64,000 nucleotides of DNA from Modestobacter sp. Leaf380 (GCF_001424485.1 NZ_LMQC01000001.1:253755-317754); one strand, 5' to 3'. Counted from the stretch's first letter, positions 41,577-49,474 are shown. Notes: a model not told the origin generated them from the letters alone. A program made the numbers and translations.

Positions 41577-41744
41577 TCACGGGTCGAGCCGGCACTCGAT
41601 CTCGCGGACGTGCCGCCGGGCGCAGGCCGCGCACAGTGCCGTGACCACGCCGTCCCGGTCGGTCTCCCGTGACCAGCCCAGGGCCACCTCGGCCCGGGTG
41701 CCGTGTGCACCGCAGAGTCGACACGTCGACTCCTCGACCGCCAT
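41577..41744 (-). CDS. Small zinc-ribbon protein
   Basis: A 55-residue protein with CRLC near residue 8 and CAAC near residue 38, spaced like a zinc ribbon, and a basic CARRHVREIECRLDP tail. Function unknown. ATG 41744 is six bases after CACACT, a weak -10, so it may be leaderless. It is convergent with the AarF gene. The 215 bases from 41745 to 41959 show no gene. Confidence 0.68.
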   Translation of the reverse strand: MAVEESTCRLCGAHGTRAEVALGWSRETDRDGVVTALCAACARRHVREIECRLDP

Positions 41745-41959
41745 CCCGGCAGTGTGCCCGACCGGTGCGCCGCGGACACGGCACACGCGGCCCCACCGTC
41801 GTGGCCGACGGGTGGAGCCGCGTGTGGTGGTGCCGCGTCTGGTCGTCCCGGGTGCCGGTCGTGCTGCGTTCCCGGGCCGGGCGCGGTCTCGCCGGGTCCG
41901 GTCGTGCCGGGAGTCCTCCGGCGCGCCGGTGTCGCCGGGGCCGGCGGGTCACCACGGGC

Positions 41960-42145
41960 TCACCGGACGGCCGCGCTGGCGCGCGCGGCGCGACGGGTCG
42001 CGCGCTCGGCCCGGCGGGCCCAGCGCCGGGCGGCGACGACGCGGCGGGCGCGTGCCGCCGCGTCGTCATCGGCCCACAGCGCGGCCTGGTGACGGCGCGC
42101 CAGGTACAGCGTGCCGTCCCAGGGGTCGGTGCGGTCGATCTCCAC
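41960..42145 (-). CDS. Arg-rich small protein downstream of whiB7
   Basis: A 61-residue protein: MEIDRTDPWDGTLYLARRHQ then an Ala/Arg helix to the end (ARRVVAARRWARRAERATRR). GTG 42145 has a very strong ribosome site, GAGGAGGAG, at five bases. The frame is also open to GTG 42214, which overlaps the whiB7 stop (GTGA) and would give 84 residues. Both routes imply co-expression with whiB7. No family recognised; the basic helix could bind nucleic acid. Confidence 0.65.
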   Translation of the reverse strand: MEIDRTDPWDGTLYLARRHQAALWADDDAAARARRVVAARRWARRAERATRRAARASAAVR

Positions 42146-42210
42146 GGCTCCTCCTCTCGGTCCTACGTCCTCGGTGGTGCCGGTCCCCGGGCGGGTGCTG
42201 GCGGCGTCGG

Positions 42211-42549
42211 TCACGCGGCCACCTTGCGGGGACGACCCCGCGGGCGCTTGCGGGCGATGACGACCCCGTGGTCGAAGATCTCCCCGCCCCAGACGCCCCA
42301 GGGCTCGCCCCGGTCCAGGGCCCCCGCCAGGCAGGCCACCCGGAGCGGGCAGTCCGCGCACAGCGCCTTGGCCTCCTCCAGCCGGGCCGGTGCCTCGGCG
42401 AACCACAGCTCGGGGTCGGTGACCCGGCAGGGCAGTGCCGTCCGATCGGCCCGGTGAGCAGGACCCGGGGTCCTGCCGTCGGCTGGTGCGTGCGGTCCGT
42501 CGAGCCCGGGGCGCAGCCTGGGCGCCGGTCGCTCGATCGTGTGCTGCAC
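42211..42549 (-). CDS. whiB7: WhiB7, antibiotic-response transcription factor
   Basis: A 112-residue WhiB protein. C41, C64, C67 and C73 are the iron-sulfur ligands, EPWGVWGG (82-89) binds the sigma factor, and RGRPRK (104-109) is the AT hook that distinguishes WhiB7/WblC. The family activates resistance genes, including itself, in response to ribosome-targeting drugs. GTG 42549 follows GAGGAGGAA at about seven bases. Position next to uvrD2 is as in mycobacteria. The 634 bases upstream contain a long regulated leader. Confidence 0.95.
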   Translation of the reverse strand: MQHTIERPAPRLRPGLDGPHAPADGRTPGPAHRADRTALPCRVTDPELWFAEAPARLEEAKALCADCPLRVACLAGALDRGEPWGVWGGEIFDHGVVIARKRPRGRPRKVAA

Positions 42550-42596
42550 GGCCGTTCCTCCTCGTCTCCGTCGTGCCGTGTCCGGTCGACGGAGGT

Positions 42597-42620
42597 CCCG
42601 CCGACCGGGAGGTCGGTGGG
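42597..42620 (-). promoter_or_regulatory. Hairpin near the whiB7 ribosome site
   Basis: CCCACCGACC/GGTCGGCGGG on the minus strand, ten pairs with one G-T, four-base loop; about 30 bases before the ribosome site. Confidence 0.4.
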
Positions 42621-42643
42621 ATCGGCGGCTCTGGCGCAACGAC

Positions 42644-42687
42644 AGAGGCCGCGGATCCCGGGTGGTGCTCCGGGTTCCGCGGCCTCT
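42644..42687 (-). terminator. Attenuator/terminator hairpin in the whiB7 leader
   Basis: Arms AGAGGCCGCGGATCCCGG and CCGGGTTCCGCGGCCTCT form 18 pairs with one mismatch and an eight-base loop. On the minus strand it starts 17 bases after the upstream frame stop and ends 95 bases before whiB7, followed by GTCGTTG rather than a T run. Confidence 0.7.
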
Positions 42688-42703
42688 GGGAGGGCCGTCC
42701 GAG

Positions 42704-43009
42704 CTAGTCGCTCGGCGGTCCTCCCGGGGGCAGGTCACCCGGGGTGGTGTTGGTGGTGGCGTTGCTGGTGGCGTCGTAGGCAGCGGCTTCGCCGGCGGTC
42801 TCGACGCCGATCGGCAGGCCGGTCATCGGGACACCCAGGGGGCGCAGCCGGAGGGCAGCGGGCAGACCGGTCCCGACGTGGGGGACTGCGGGGCATGCCG
42901 TACCGGGCAGGAACCAGCTGACGACACCGCGGGCAGCGCGGGCGCCACGCACGACGAGGACCCCGGCCTGGAACGGGGTCTGCGACGTCATCACGGTCGA
43001 CGTGTTCAT
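42704..43009 (-). CDS. 101-codon upstream frame in the whiB7 leader
   Basis: A 101-residue product starting MNTSTVMTSQTPFQAG and ending in an Asn/Thr/Pro-rich tail. The ATG follows GAGAGGAGGGG with about six bases spacing, and third codon positions are mostly G/C, so it is likely translated. No family recognised. It lies wholly between the whiB7-type promoter (43119-43157) and the terminator hairpin, which is where whiB7/wblC leaders have an upstream ORF whose translation senses antibiotics. The TAG stop is in the loop of a small CCGAGC/GCTCGG hairpin. It could equally be an independent gene. Confidence 0.6.
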   Translation of the reverse strand: MNTSTVMTSQTPFQAGVLVVRGARAARGVVSWFLPGTACPAVPHVGTGLPAALRLRPLGVPMTGLPIGVETAGEAAAYDATSNATTNTTPGDLPPGGPPSD

Positions 43010-43118
43010 CAGGGACCCCTCCTCTCGGGGCTCGGGGACCAGCCGGTGGGCCGGTCCCGGGTGCGGGTGCTGCTCGGACGGTGGTGCGTGCTCTCCGTCA
43101 CCGGAGGGCGTGGACAGG

Positions 43119-43157
43119 AGGTTAGGGGGCGCCCCGCAGGGGGGTCAACGCAATTAA
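43119..43157 (-). promoter_or_regulatory. WhiB7-type promoter
   Basis: On the minus strand: AT-rich TTAATT (43157-43152), three bases, -35 TTGACC (43148-43143), 18 bases, -10 TAACCT (43124-43119). An AT block three bases upstream of the -35 is the reported signature of WhiB7-activated promoters, bound by the AT hook. It stands out in otherwise extremely GC-rich DNA. Confidence 0.65.
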
Positions 43158-43183
43158 CGCGGTGTTCTCCGGAGGCTCCGACC

Positions 43184-45211
43184 TCAGTCGTCGGAGCCGA
43201 CCGCCGCGAGCACGTCCGGGCCGTACATCTCCAGCTTCCGGCTGCCGATCCCGGGCAGCGCGGCCAGCTCGGTGAGGGAGGAGGGCCGGGTCTCGGCGAT
43301 GGCCTGCAGGGTGGCGTCGTTGAAGACCACGTAGGCCGGCACGGAGGCCGCCGCCGCGGTCTCCCCGCGCCAGGCCCTCAGCCGCTCCAGCAGCTCGCCC
43401 GCGGCGCCCTCCAGCGCGACGACGGCCCGCTGGACCGGCTTGTCCCGGCGTGCCGACACCTGCTCCGGGGCGATGCCGGTGAGGAAGCGGCTGCGCGGGC
43501 GGGACCGCCGTCCCCCCGGGTTGCGGGCCAGGGACCAGGACAGCGTCAGCTGCTCGCGAGCCCGGGTGATCGCGACGTAGAGCAGCCGGCGCTCCTCCTC
43601 CACGGCCTCCGGGCGGGCCAGCGACTGGGCGATCGGCAGCACCCCGTCGACCAGGCCGACGACGAAGACGGCATCCCACTCCAGGCCCTTGGCCGCGTGC
43701 ATCGAGGCCAGCGTCACGCCCTGGACGGTGGGTGCGTGCTGGGCGTTGGCTCGTTCGGCCAGGTGCGTGACGAAGCCGGCCAGGTCCAGGGTGGGCTGCT
43801 CGGAGACCAGGTCCACGGCCAGGTCGACCAGCGCCGACAGCGACTGCCACCGGTCCCGGGCGGCCCCGCCGGGCGGCGGGCGGTGCTCCACCCAGCCGGT
43901 GGAGGCCAGCACGTCGCGCACGGTGGGGACCAGTGGGCCGTCGTCCCGGCCGGCGGCGGCACCGCGCAGCAGCAGGACCGCCTCGCGCACCTCGGGCCGC
44001 TCGAAGAACCGCTCGCCGCCCTTGAGCACGTAGGGCACGCCGGCATCGGCCAGCGCGGACTCGTACACCTGGGACTGGGCGTTGATCCGGAAGAGCACCG
44101 CGATCTCCGCGGCCGGCAGTCCCCCGTCGACCAGCTCGCGGCAGGCGGCGGCGACCGCGGCGGCCTCGGTGGGCTCGTCGGGGTGCTCCAGGAAGCGCGG
44201 CTCCGGGCCGGCGGCACGCTGGCCCAGCAGCCGGAGCCCGGGCAGGCCACGCCGCTTCGGCGCCATGCCGATGACCCGGTTGGCCAGCCCGACCACCTCC
44301 GGGGTGGAGCGGTAGTCGCGCTCCAGCTTCACCACCTCGGCGTCGGGGTAGCGGTCGGCGAAGCCGAGCAGGTGGTCGGGGTCGGCACCGGTGAAGGAGT
44401 AGATGGTCTGGTGCGGGTCGCCGACGACGCACAGCTCGGCGCGGCCCCCCAGCCAGGCGTCCAGCAGGCGCTGCTGCAGCGGGTTGACGTCCTGGTACTC
44501 GTCGACGACGAAGTGCCGGTACTGGCCGCGCACCTCCCGGGCGACGTCCCGGTGCTCCTCCAGGGCGTAGGCGGTCACCAGGAGCAGGTCCTCGAAGTCC
44601 AGCGCACCGTCCCGGCTCTTGGCCGACTCGTAGCTGGCGTAGACCGCGGCCACCGCGGCCGGCTCGAACGGCGCCTCGCGGCCGGCCGCCTTCGCCCGCG
44701 CCGGGTAGTCGTCCGGGGTGGCCAGCGTGGTCTTGGCCCACTCGATCTCACTCGCCAGGTCACGCAGCACCGTGCGGTCGGTGGACAGCTTGTGCCGGGT
44801 GGCTGCCGTGGCGACCAGCCGCAGCTTGTTCTCCACCAGCTCGGGCATCGGGCCACCGAGCACGCGGGGGGCGAAGTAGCGCAGCTGGCGCATCGCCGCG
44901 GCGTGGAAGGTCCGCGCCTGCACACCGCCCACGCCCAGGGCCGACAGCCGCCCACGCAGCTCGCCGGCGGCCCGGGCGGTGAACGTCACGGCCAGCACCT
45001 GCTCGGGCACGTAGACCCCGGCGTGCACGCCGTAGGCGATGCGGTGGGTGATCGTGCGGGTCTTGCCCGTCCCGGCGCCGGCCAGGATGCACACCGGCCC
45101 GGTCACCGCGGCCGCCGCAGCCCGCTGCTGCTCGTCCAGGCCCGCGAGGACCGCCTCCGCGCCCGTGGGCCCCTGCCGCTCGTCGGTCCCGACCACTCCT
45201 GCGCCACCCAC
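43184..45211 (-). CDS. uvrD2: ATP-dependent DNA helicase UvrD2
   Basis: A 675-residue superfamily 1A helicase with C-terminal HRDC domain, the UvrD2 layout of actinobacteria. Walker A is ILAGAGTGKTRT, motif II is VDEYQDVNPLQQ, motif III GDPHQTIYSF, motif V near TLASMHAAKGLEWD, motif VI VAITRAREQL. The last 80 residues (AIAETRPSSLTELAALPGIG) are HRDC. It unwinds DNA 3' to 5' in repair and is essential in mycobacteria. GTG 45211 is preferred: GACACT lies six bases upstream. The whiB7 promoter begins 27 bases after its stop. Confidence 0.92.
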   Translation of the reverse strand: MGGAGVVGTDERQGPTGAEAVLAGLDEQQRAAAAAVTGPVCILAGAGTGKTRTITHRIAYGVHAGVYVPEQVLAVTFTARAAGELRGRLSALGVGGVQARTFHAAAMRQLRYFAPRVLGGPMPELVENKLRLVATAATRHKLSTDRTVLRDLASEIEWAKTTLATPDDYPARAKAAGREAPFEPAAVAAVYASYESAKSRDGALDFEDLLLVTAYALEEHRDVAREVRGQYRHFVVDEYQDVNPLQQRLLDAWLGGRAELCVVGDPHQTIYSFTGADPDHLLGFADRYPDAEVVKLERDYRSTPEVVGLANRVIGMAPKRRGLPGLRLLGQRAAGPEPRFLEHPDEPTEAAAVAAACRELVDGGLPAAEIAVLFRINAQSQVYESALADAGVPYVLKGGERFFERPEVREAVLLLRGAAAGRDDGPLVPTVRDVLASTGWVEHRPPPGGAARDRWQSLSALVDLAVDLVSEQPTLDLAGFVTHLAERANAQHAPTVQGVTLASMHAAKGLEWDAVFVVGLVDGVLPIAQSLARPEAVEEERRLLYVAITRAREQLTLSWSLARNPGGRRSRPRSRFLTGIAPEQVSARRDKPVQRAVVALEGAAGELLERLRAWRGETAAAASVPAYVVFNDATLQAIAETRPSSLTELAALPGIGSRKLEMYGPDVLAAVGSDD

Positions 45212-45244
45212 GTGCGCAGTGTCCCAGTCGGGTCCGACGGGACG

Positions 45245-45271
45245 GGGAAGCATCCCCCGGGGGTGCACGTT
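45245..45271 (+). promoter_or_regulatory. Candidate SigH-type promoter of mycoredoxin
   Basis: GGGAAG (45245-45250), 18 bases, GTT (45269-45271). It matches GGAA(T/C)-N18-GTT apart from one base. A leader of about 70 bases results. Confidence 0.5.
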
Positions 45272-45348
45272 GGTGCATGGGTGCGTCACCACGCACCCGC
45301 GAGGGCCCCGAGTGGCCGTCGTCCGCACCGACGTTGGAGGATCCCCCA

Positions 45349-45612
45349 GTGAGCGCAGCGACCGCAGCCGTGACGATGTACACCACCACCTGGTGTGGCT
45401 ACTGCGTGCGGCTCAAGAAGCTCATGCAGCGCGAGGGCATCGAGTTCGCCGAGGTCAACATCGAGACCGACGAGGACGCCGCCGTGCTGGTCATGAAGGC
45501 CAACGGGGGCAACCAGACCGTGCCCACGCTGGTCTTCCGCGACGGCAGCGCCCTGACCAACCCGAGCATCGACCAGGTCAAGACCCAGTTGTCGGGGCTG
45601 TCCGGCGCGTGA
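45349..45612 (+). CDS. mrx1: Mycoredoxin 1
   Basis: An 87-residue glutaredoxin-fold protein with CGYC at C16-C19 and TVPTLVF as the cis-proline loop, the form that reduces mycothiol mixed disulfides. GTG 45349 follows GGAGG at eight bases. Divergent from uvrD2, as Rv3198A is. A SigH-like promoter upstream fits its known place in the thiol-stress regulon of mycobacteria. Confidence 0.93.
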   Translation: MSAATAAVTMYTTTWCGYCVRLKKLMQREGIEFAEVNIETDEDAAVLVMKANGGNQTVPTLVFRDGSALTNPSIDQVKTQLSGLSGA

Positions 45613-45619
45613 TCCCGCA

Positions 45620-45685
45620 CCCACGGCCCTCCGCGGGCGATGATCGTCCCCGTGCGGGCCGTGGGGGACCCGTGCCCCCACGGCC
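45620..45685 (+). promoter_or_regulatory. Alternative hairpins between mycoredoxin and the ANTAR gene
   Basis: GGCCGTGGGGG (45657-45667) pairs perfectly with CCCCCACGGCC (45675-45685), seven-base loop. The same left arm can instead pair over nine bases with CCCACGGCC at 45620-45628. The two structures exclude each other. The first could be the mrx1 terminator or an attenuator for the ANTAR gene, whose start is 32 bases on. Confidence 0.5.
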
Positions 45686-45716
45686 ACCCGGGTCGCGGAG
45701 ACCCCAGGAGGACGTG

Positions 45717-46364
45717 GTGGCGAGCAGTCCGGTCGACCCCCAGCTGACCGGCGCCGCACCACCCGCGACGTCCGGCACCACACGAGGCGGCCGGCACCCG
45801 GCACCCGGCGACGACGTCGTCCGGACGGCGGCCGGTGAGCCTGCCTTCGTGGTGACCCGGACGACCCGCGGCTGGGCGGTGCTGACCCCGGCCGGCGCCG
45901 AGGACACCGCGGACCTGGTCGAGGCGATGAGCCTGGCCGACCTGATCGCCGAGGACCTCGGCGCCTCCCCCGAGCCCGGCCGGGACGCCCGCCGCGCCGC
46001 TCGCGGGAGCACCGACGGCGAGGCCGCCGACCCGCGTGACGCCCAGATCGCCGCGTTGCAGCGGACGGTCGGCCAGCTGGAGCACGCCCTGGCCACCCGG
46101 GTCTCCACCGAACGGGCCATCGGGGTGTTGGCCGCCCGCAGCGGCAGCACACCGCGGGAGGCCTTCGAGGAGATGCGCCGGCAGGCCCGCTCCGAGGGCC
46201 GCGCCGTGCACGACCTGGCCCGCGAGGTCCTCGACAGCCTCACCGCGGCTCCCGCCGTGCCCGCCCCACCAGTGCCCGGTGACGCCGTCGTGGCCCCGTC
46301 CGGGCGGTCCCGTCGGGTGGAGCGCAACCGCGGCCGGCACGTGGGCGCCGAGGGTGAGCGCTGA
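45717..46364 (+). CDS. ANTAR domain protein
   Basis: A 215-residue protein. Residues about 112-165 form the ANTAR three-helix bundle (LATRVSTERAIGVLAARSG, then PREAFEEMRRQARSEGRAV, then HDLAREVLDSL). ANTAR domains bind paired RNA hairpins and prevent transcription termination. There is no GAF or receiver domain; residues 20-85 are a small beta-rich region of unknown type. GTG 45717 is five bases after AGGAGG; GTG 45714 is adjacent. Its leader carries competing hairpins. Confidence 0.8.
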   Translation: MASSPVDPQLTGAAPPATSGTTRGGRHPAPGDDVVRTAAGEPAFVVTRTTRGWAVLTPAGAEDTADLVEAMSLADLIAEDLGASPEPGRDARRAARGSTDGEAADPRDAQIAALQRTVGQLEHALATRVSTERAIGVLAARSGSTPREAFEEMRRQARSEGRAVHDLAREVLDSLTAAPAVPAPPVPGDAVVAPSGRSRRVERNRGRHVGAEGER

Positions 46365-47008
46365 CCAACCCGCTCCCGCTCACCCCCGACGCGCTGGCCG
46401 ACCGGCTCGCCGTCCTGCTCGCCGACACCCCGGCCGAGGACGGCGCGGTGGCCCTGCGGGTGGCCCTGGACGGTCCCGACGTGGCCAGACCCCGTGACCT
46501 CGCCGAGGCCGTCGCCGGACGGCTGCCCGCGCTGGGCAGACCGTGCACCGTGGTCCCGGCCGAGGGCTTCCTGCGGCCGGCCTCGACCCGGCTGGAGCAC
46601 GGGCGGACCGACCCCGACGCACGCTACACCGACTGGCTGGACACCCGGGCGCTGGCCCGTGAGGTGCTGGACCGGGTGGGTCCCGGCGGTCCCGGTGACG
46701 TCCTCCCCCGCCTGTGGGACGCCGAGCGCGACCGGGCCACCCGGGCCGCCCGGGTGCCCGCGCCCGGGGTGGTGCTCGTGCCCGGGTCGCTGCTGCAGGG
46801 CGTGGGGCTGGCCTTCGACGTCGTGGTGCACCTGCGGGTGAGCGCGGCCGCGCGCCGGCGGCGGACCCCGCCCGAGCAGGCCTGGGAGCTGCCCGCCTTC
46901 GACCGCTACGACGACGAGGTGGACCCCACGGCGTGGGCCGACGCCGTCGTGCTGGCCGACCACGCCGACCGCCCGGCCCTGGTGCTCCAGGGCCGGTTCA
47001 GCGCCTGA
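46361..47008 (+). CDS. Uridine kinase-like protein with degenerate P-loop
   Basis: A 215-residue protein resembling actinobacterial uridine/phosphoribulokinase-family proteins: VPAEGFLRPASTRLEHGRTD, DARYTDWLDTRALAREVLD, and a terminal VVHLRVSAAARRRR. The Walker A position reads ALDGPDVARPRDLAE, with no GK(S/T), so ATP binding is doubtful. The homologous N-terminus begins before the first GTG (46448); a CTG at 46361, overlapping the ANTAR stop (CTGA) and preceded by GAGGGTGA, is taken as start. Confidence 0.62.
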   Translation: MTNPLPLTPDALADRLAVLLADTPAEDGAVALRVALDGPDVARPRDLAEAVAGRLPALGRPCTVVPAEGFLRPASTRLEHGRTDPDARYTDWLDTRALAREVLDRVGPGGPGDVLPRLWDAERDRATRAARVPAPGVVLVPGSLLQGVGLAFDVVVHLRVSAAARRRRTPPEQAWELPAFDRYDDEVDPTAWADAVVLADHADRPALVLQGRFSA

Positions 47009-47041
47009 GCGACCCCTCCGGGCGCCCCGGGACAGGCCGGC

Positions 47042-48037
47042 TCAGGAGAACTCGCCGGCCACCCAGCGGTCGACGATGTGGCGGGCGATCGAGACCGGCG
47101 GCGGCAGTGCCGCGGGGCCGGCACCCGAGCGCAGCTCGTCCCGGGTGAACCAGCGCGCCTCCTCGATCTCGTCGTGGTCGACCTGCAGGTCGGTGGTGAC
47201 CGCGCGCGCGACGTAGCCCAGCATCAGCGACTGCGGGAAGGGCCAGGGCTGGCTGGAGACGTAGCGGACGTCGGTGACCTCCAGCCCCACCTCCTCGGCG
47301 ACCTCCCGGGCGACCGCCGCCTCGGCGGACTCCCCAGGCTCCACGAACCCGGCCAGGATGGAGAACCGACCGGCCGGCCACACGGCCTGGCGGCCCAGCA
47401 CGCACCGGTCACCGCCGTCGTGGACCAGCATGATCACCGCGGGGTCGGTGCGCGGGAAGACCTCCTGGCCGGTGGTGGGGTCGCGCTGGGTCCAGCCGGA
47501 CTTCTCGATGGTGGTGGCGGCGCCGGTGTAGGGGCTGAACCGGTTGCGCTCGTGCCACTCGACGATGCCGACGGCCTGGGCCAGCAGGCCCGCGTCACGG
47601 TCGCCGAGGTCGGAGCCGACCTCGCGCAGCCCGGACCAGCTGTCCACCGGGGTGCCGCTGATGGTCAGCGAACGCGGCCCGCGGACCACGGCGTAGGGCA
47701 CGTCGTCGGCGACCCCGAGGTAGATGCCGCCGGTGGGGAACTCCGGCTGGGTGTCCCAGAGCAGCTCGGGACCCCCGTCGCCCTCCCGGACCGGGACCTG
47801 GCGCTTCTCGTCGATGGTCAGCACCCGCACCGGGCGGCCCTTGGCCGGGTCGTCCAGCAGCCGGTCCAGGTGCCCGCGGTCGTGCGCCACCCGGGACAGC
47901 ACCGGGACCTCGGCGCCGGAGGAACCGGTCGAGGTCAGCCACACGGCGTCGTCGGCCGGGGTCTCGGTCGGCGGGTGCTCACCCAGGGCGGGAGTCGGGT
48001 TGTCGGCGGCGTCGCTGCCGCCGGGGGGCACGGTCAC
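47042..48037 (-). CDS. nudC: NADH pyrophosphatase NudC
   Basis: A 331-residue Nudix hydrolase. The Nudix box GFVEPGESAEAAVAREVAEEVGLEV (given in outline) and the SQPWPFPQSLM motif define NudC, which cleaves NADH and removes NAD caps from RNA. The zinc ribbon cysteines of E. coli NudC are missing (NRFSPYTGA and RDPTTGQ stand in their place), as in mycobacteria. GTG 48037 overlaps the M16 stop (GTGA). Third gene of the M16-M16-nudC operon. Confidence 0.92.
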   Translation of the reverse strand: MTVPPGGSDAADNPTPALGEHPPTETPADDAVWLTSTGSSGAEVPVLSRVAHDRGHLDRLLDDPAKGRPVRVLTIDEKRQVPVREGDGGPELLWDTQPEFPTGGIYLGVADDVPYAVVRGPRSLTISGTPVDSWSGLREVGSDLGDRDAGLLAQAVGIVEWHERNRFSPYTGAATTIEKSGWTQRDPTTGQEVFPRTDPAVIMLVHDGGDRCVLGRQAVWPAGRFSILAGFVEPGESAEAAVAREVAEEVGLEVTDVRYVSSQPWPFPQSLMLGYVARAVTTDLQVDHDEIEEARWFTRDELRSGAGPAALPPPVSIARHIVDRWVAGEFS

Positions 48038-49446
48038 GAGGGCTCCGTCGACTCGGTGGTGGTGGCGCGCGTGGTGGTGGTCGGGCGCACGGCGGAGGCG
48101 GTGACCTCCACCGGGCCCAGCGCGCGCAGCTGCTCGGCGACCTGCTCGGCGTCGCCGACCACCACGGCGGTCAGCCCGGCCGGGTGCATGTGGCGGCGGG
48201 CCGCGGCTGCGACCTCCTCGAGGGTGACCGTGGCCAGCGCGGCCTGGTGCTCGGCCAGCCACTCCGCGGGCAGCCCGGCACCGATCAGCGCCGACAGCGT
48301 GCTGGCCAGCCCCGCGTGGGTCGCGGTGGCCAGGGCCATCGTGCCCAGCACGTAGCGGCGGGCCCCCTCGAGCTCGGCCTCGGTGACCGGCACCAGTGCG
48401 ATCCGGCCCAGCTCGTAGGTGGTCTCCAGCAGCGCCGGCCCGGTGACGCCGGTGGCGACGTCGGCCTCCACGACGAAGGAGGACCCCGCCGCCAGGTGGT
48501 CGACCGAGCTGCGGGGGCTGTAGGTGTACCCGCGGCGCTCGCGGATGTTCTCCACCAGCCGGGAGGAGAAGTACCCGCCGTAGACCATGTTGGCCAGCCG
48601 CAGCGCGGGCAGCTCGGGGTCGGTGCGGCCGGGTGCCGGACCGCCGAGGCGGATGTTGGACTGCACGGCGCCGGGTCGGTCCACCAGCTGCAGCGGGCCC
48701 ACCCGCAGCTCGGTGAGCGGCGGGACCCCGGTCTGCCCGGCAGTACCGGTCCACTCACCGAGGGCGTGTGCGACCGCCTCGACGGCACTCGCCGGGTCGA
48801 CGTCGCCGACCAGGGTCAGCGTGCTGCCCGCGGGCAGCAGCCGCTCGCGGTGCAGCTTGCGCAGCGCGGCCGGGGTGACGGCGGAGACCAGCGCCGGGTC
48901 GGGCAGCTGCACCGCGTAGGGGTGCACGCCGTGCCGGCGGGTGGCCAGGGCCGTGCGGGCGACGACGCCGGGCTGGGACTTCGCGATGCCGATCCGCTCG
49001 ACCACCCGGGCGCGCTCAGCAGCGACCTGGGCCTCGGGGTACGTGGCCCGGGTCAGCAGCTCGGCCAGGACGCCGAGCACAGCCGGCAGGCCGGCCGGGA
49101 GCATCGTCGTCCCCAGCAGGAGGCGGTCGGGGTCGGAGGAGACCGACAGCTCGGCGCCCTCGGCCTGCAGCAGCTGGGCGATCTGCACCTGGTCGTGGGC
49201 GGCGGTGCCCAGCAGCACCGCGCCGGACAGCACCGAGGTGCGGGCCACGTGGGTGCCGGCGGCCCGCGCGGTGGTGGCCGCGAACGGGATGCGCAGCCGC
49301 AGCTCGACCAGCGGGACGCCAGCGCGGGGCACGACGGCGACGCGGAGCCCGTTGGGCAGCGTCGTCTCGTGCACCTGCGGGACCGGCTGCGGGCGGGGCT
49401 CGCCCAGCGGCGGGACGAGGGAGAGGTCGAGCACGGGCGCGCTCAC
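48034..49446 (-). CDS. M16 family protein, inactive-type subunit
   Basis: A 470-residue M16 (pitrilysin/processing-peptidase-like) protein without the HxxEH zinc motif; the corresponding helix reads TARAAGTHVARTSVL. The fold is recognised from TTLPNGLRVAVVPR, GVHPYAVQLPDP and RRGYTYSPRSSVDHLAAGS. It likely pairs with the active M16 protein encoded 28 bases upstream, as alpha subunits do. GTG 49446. The C-terminus is Thr-rich. Confidence 0.9.
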   Translation of the reverse strand: MSAPVLDLSLVPPLGEPRPQPVPQVHETTLPNGLRVAVVPRAGVPLVELRLRIPFAATTARAAGTHVARTSVLSGAVLLGTAAHDQVQIAQLLQAEGAELSVSSDPDRLLLGTTMLPAGLPAVLGVLAELLTRATYPEAQVAAERARVVERIGIAKSQPGVVARTALATRRHGVHPYAVQLPDPALVSAVTPAALRKLHRERLLPAGSTLTLVGDVDPASAVEAVAHALGEWTGTAGQTGVPPLTELRVGPLQLVDRPGAVQSNIRLGGPAPGRTDPELPALRLANMVYGGYFSSRLVENIRERRGYTYSPRSSVDHLAAGSSFVVEADVATGVTGPALLETTYELGRIALVPVTEAELEGARRYVLGTMALATATHAGLASTLSALIGAGLPAEWLAEHQAALATVTLEEVAAAARRHMHPAGLTAVVVGDAEQVAEQLRALGPVEVTASAVRPTTTTRATTTESTEPS

Positions 49447-49474
49447 AGGTGTCCTCCGGTGGGGTGGGTGCGGG

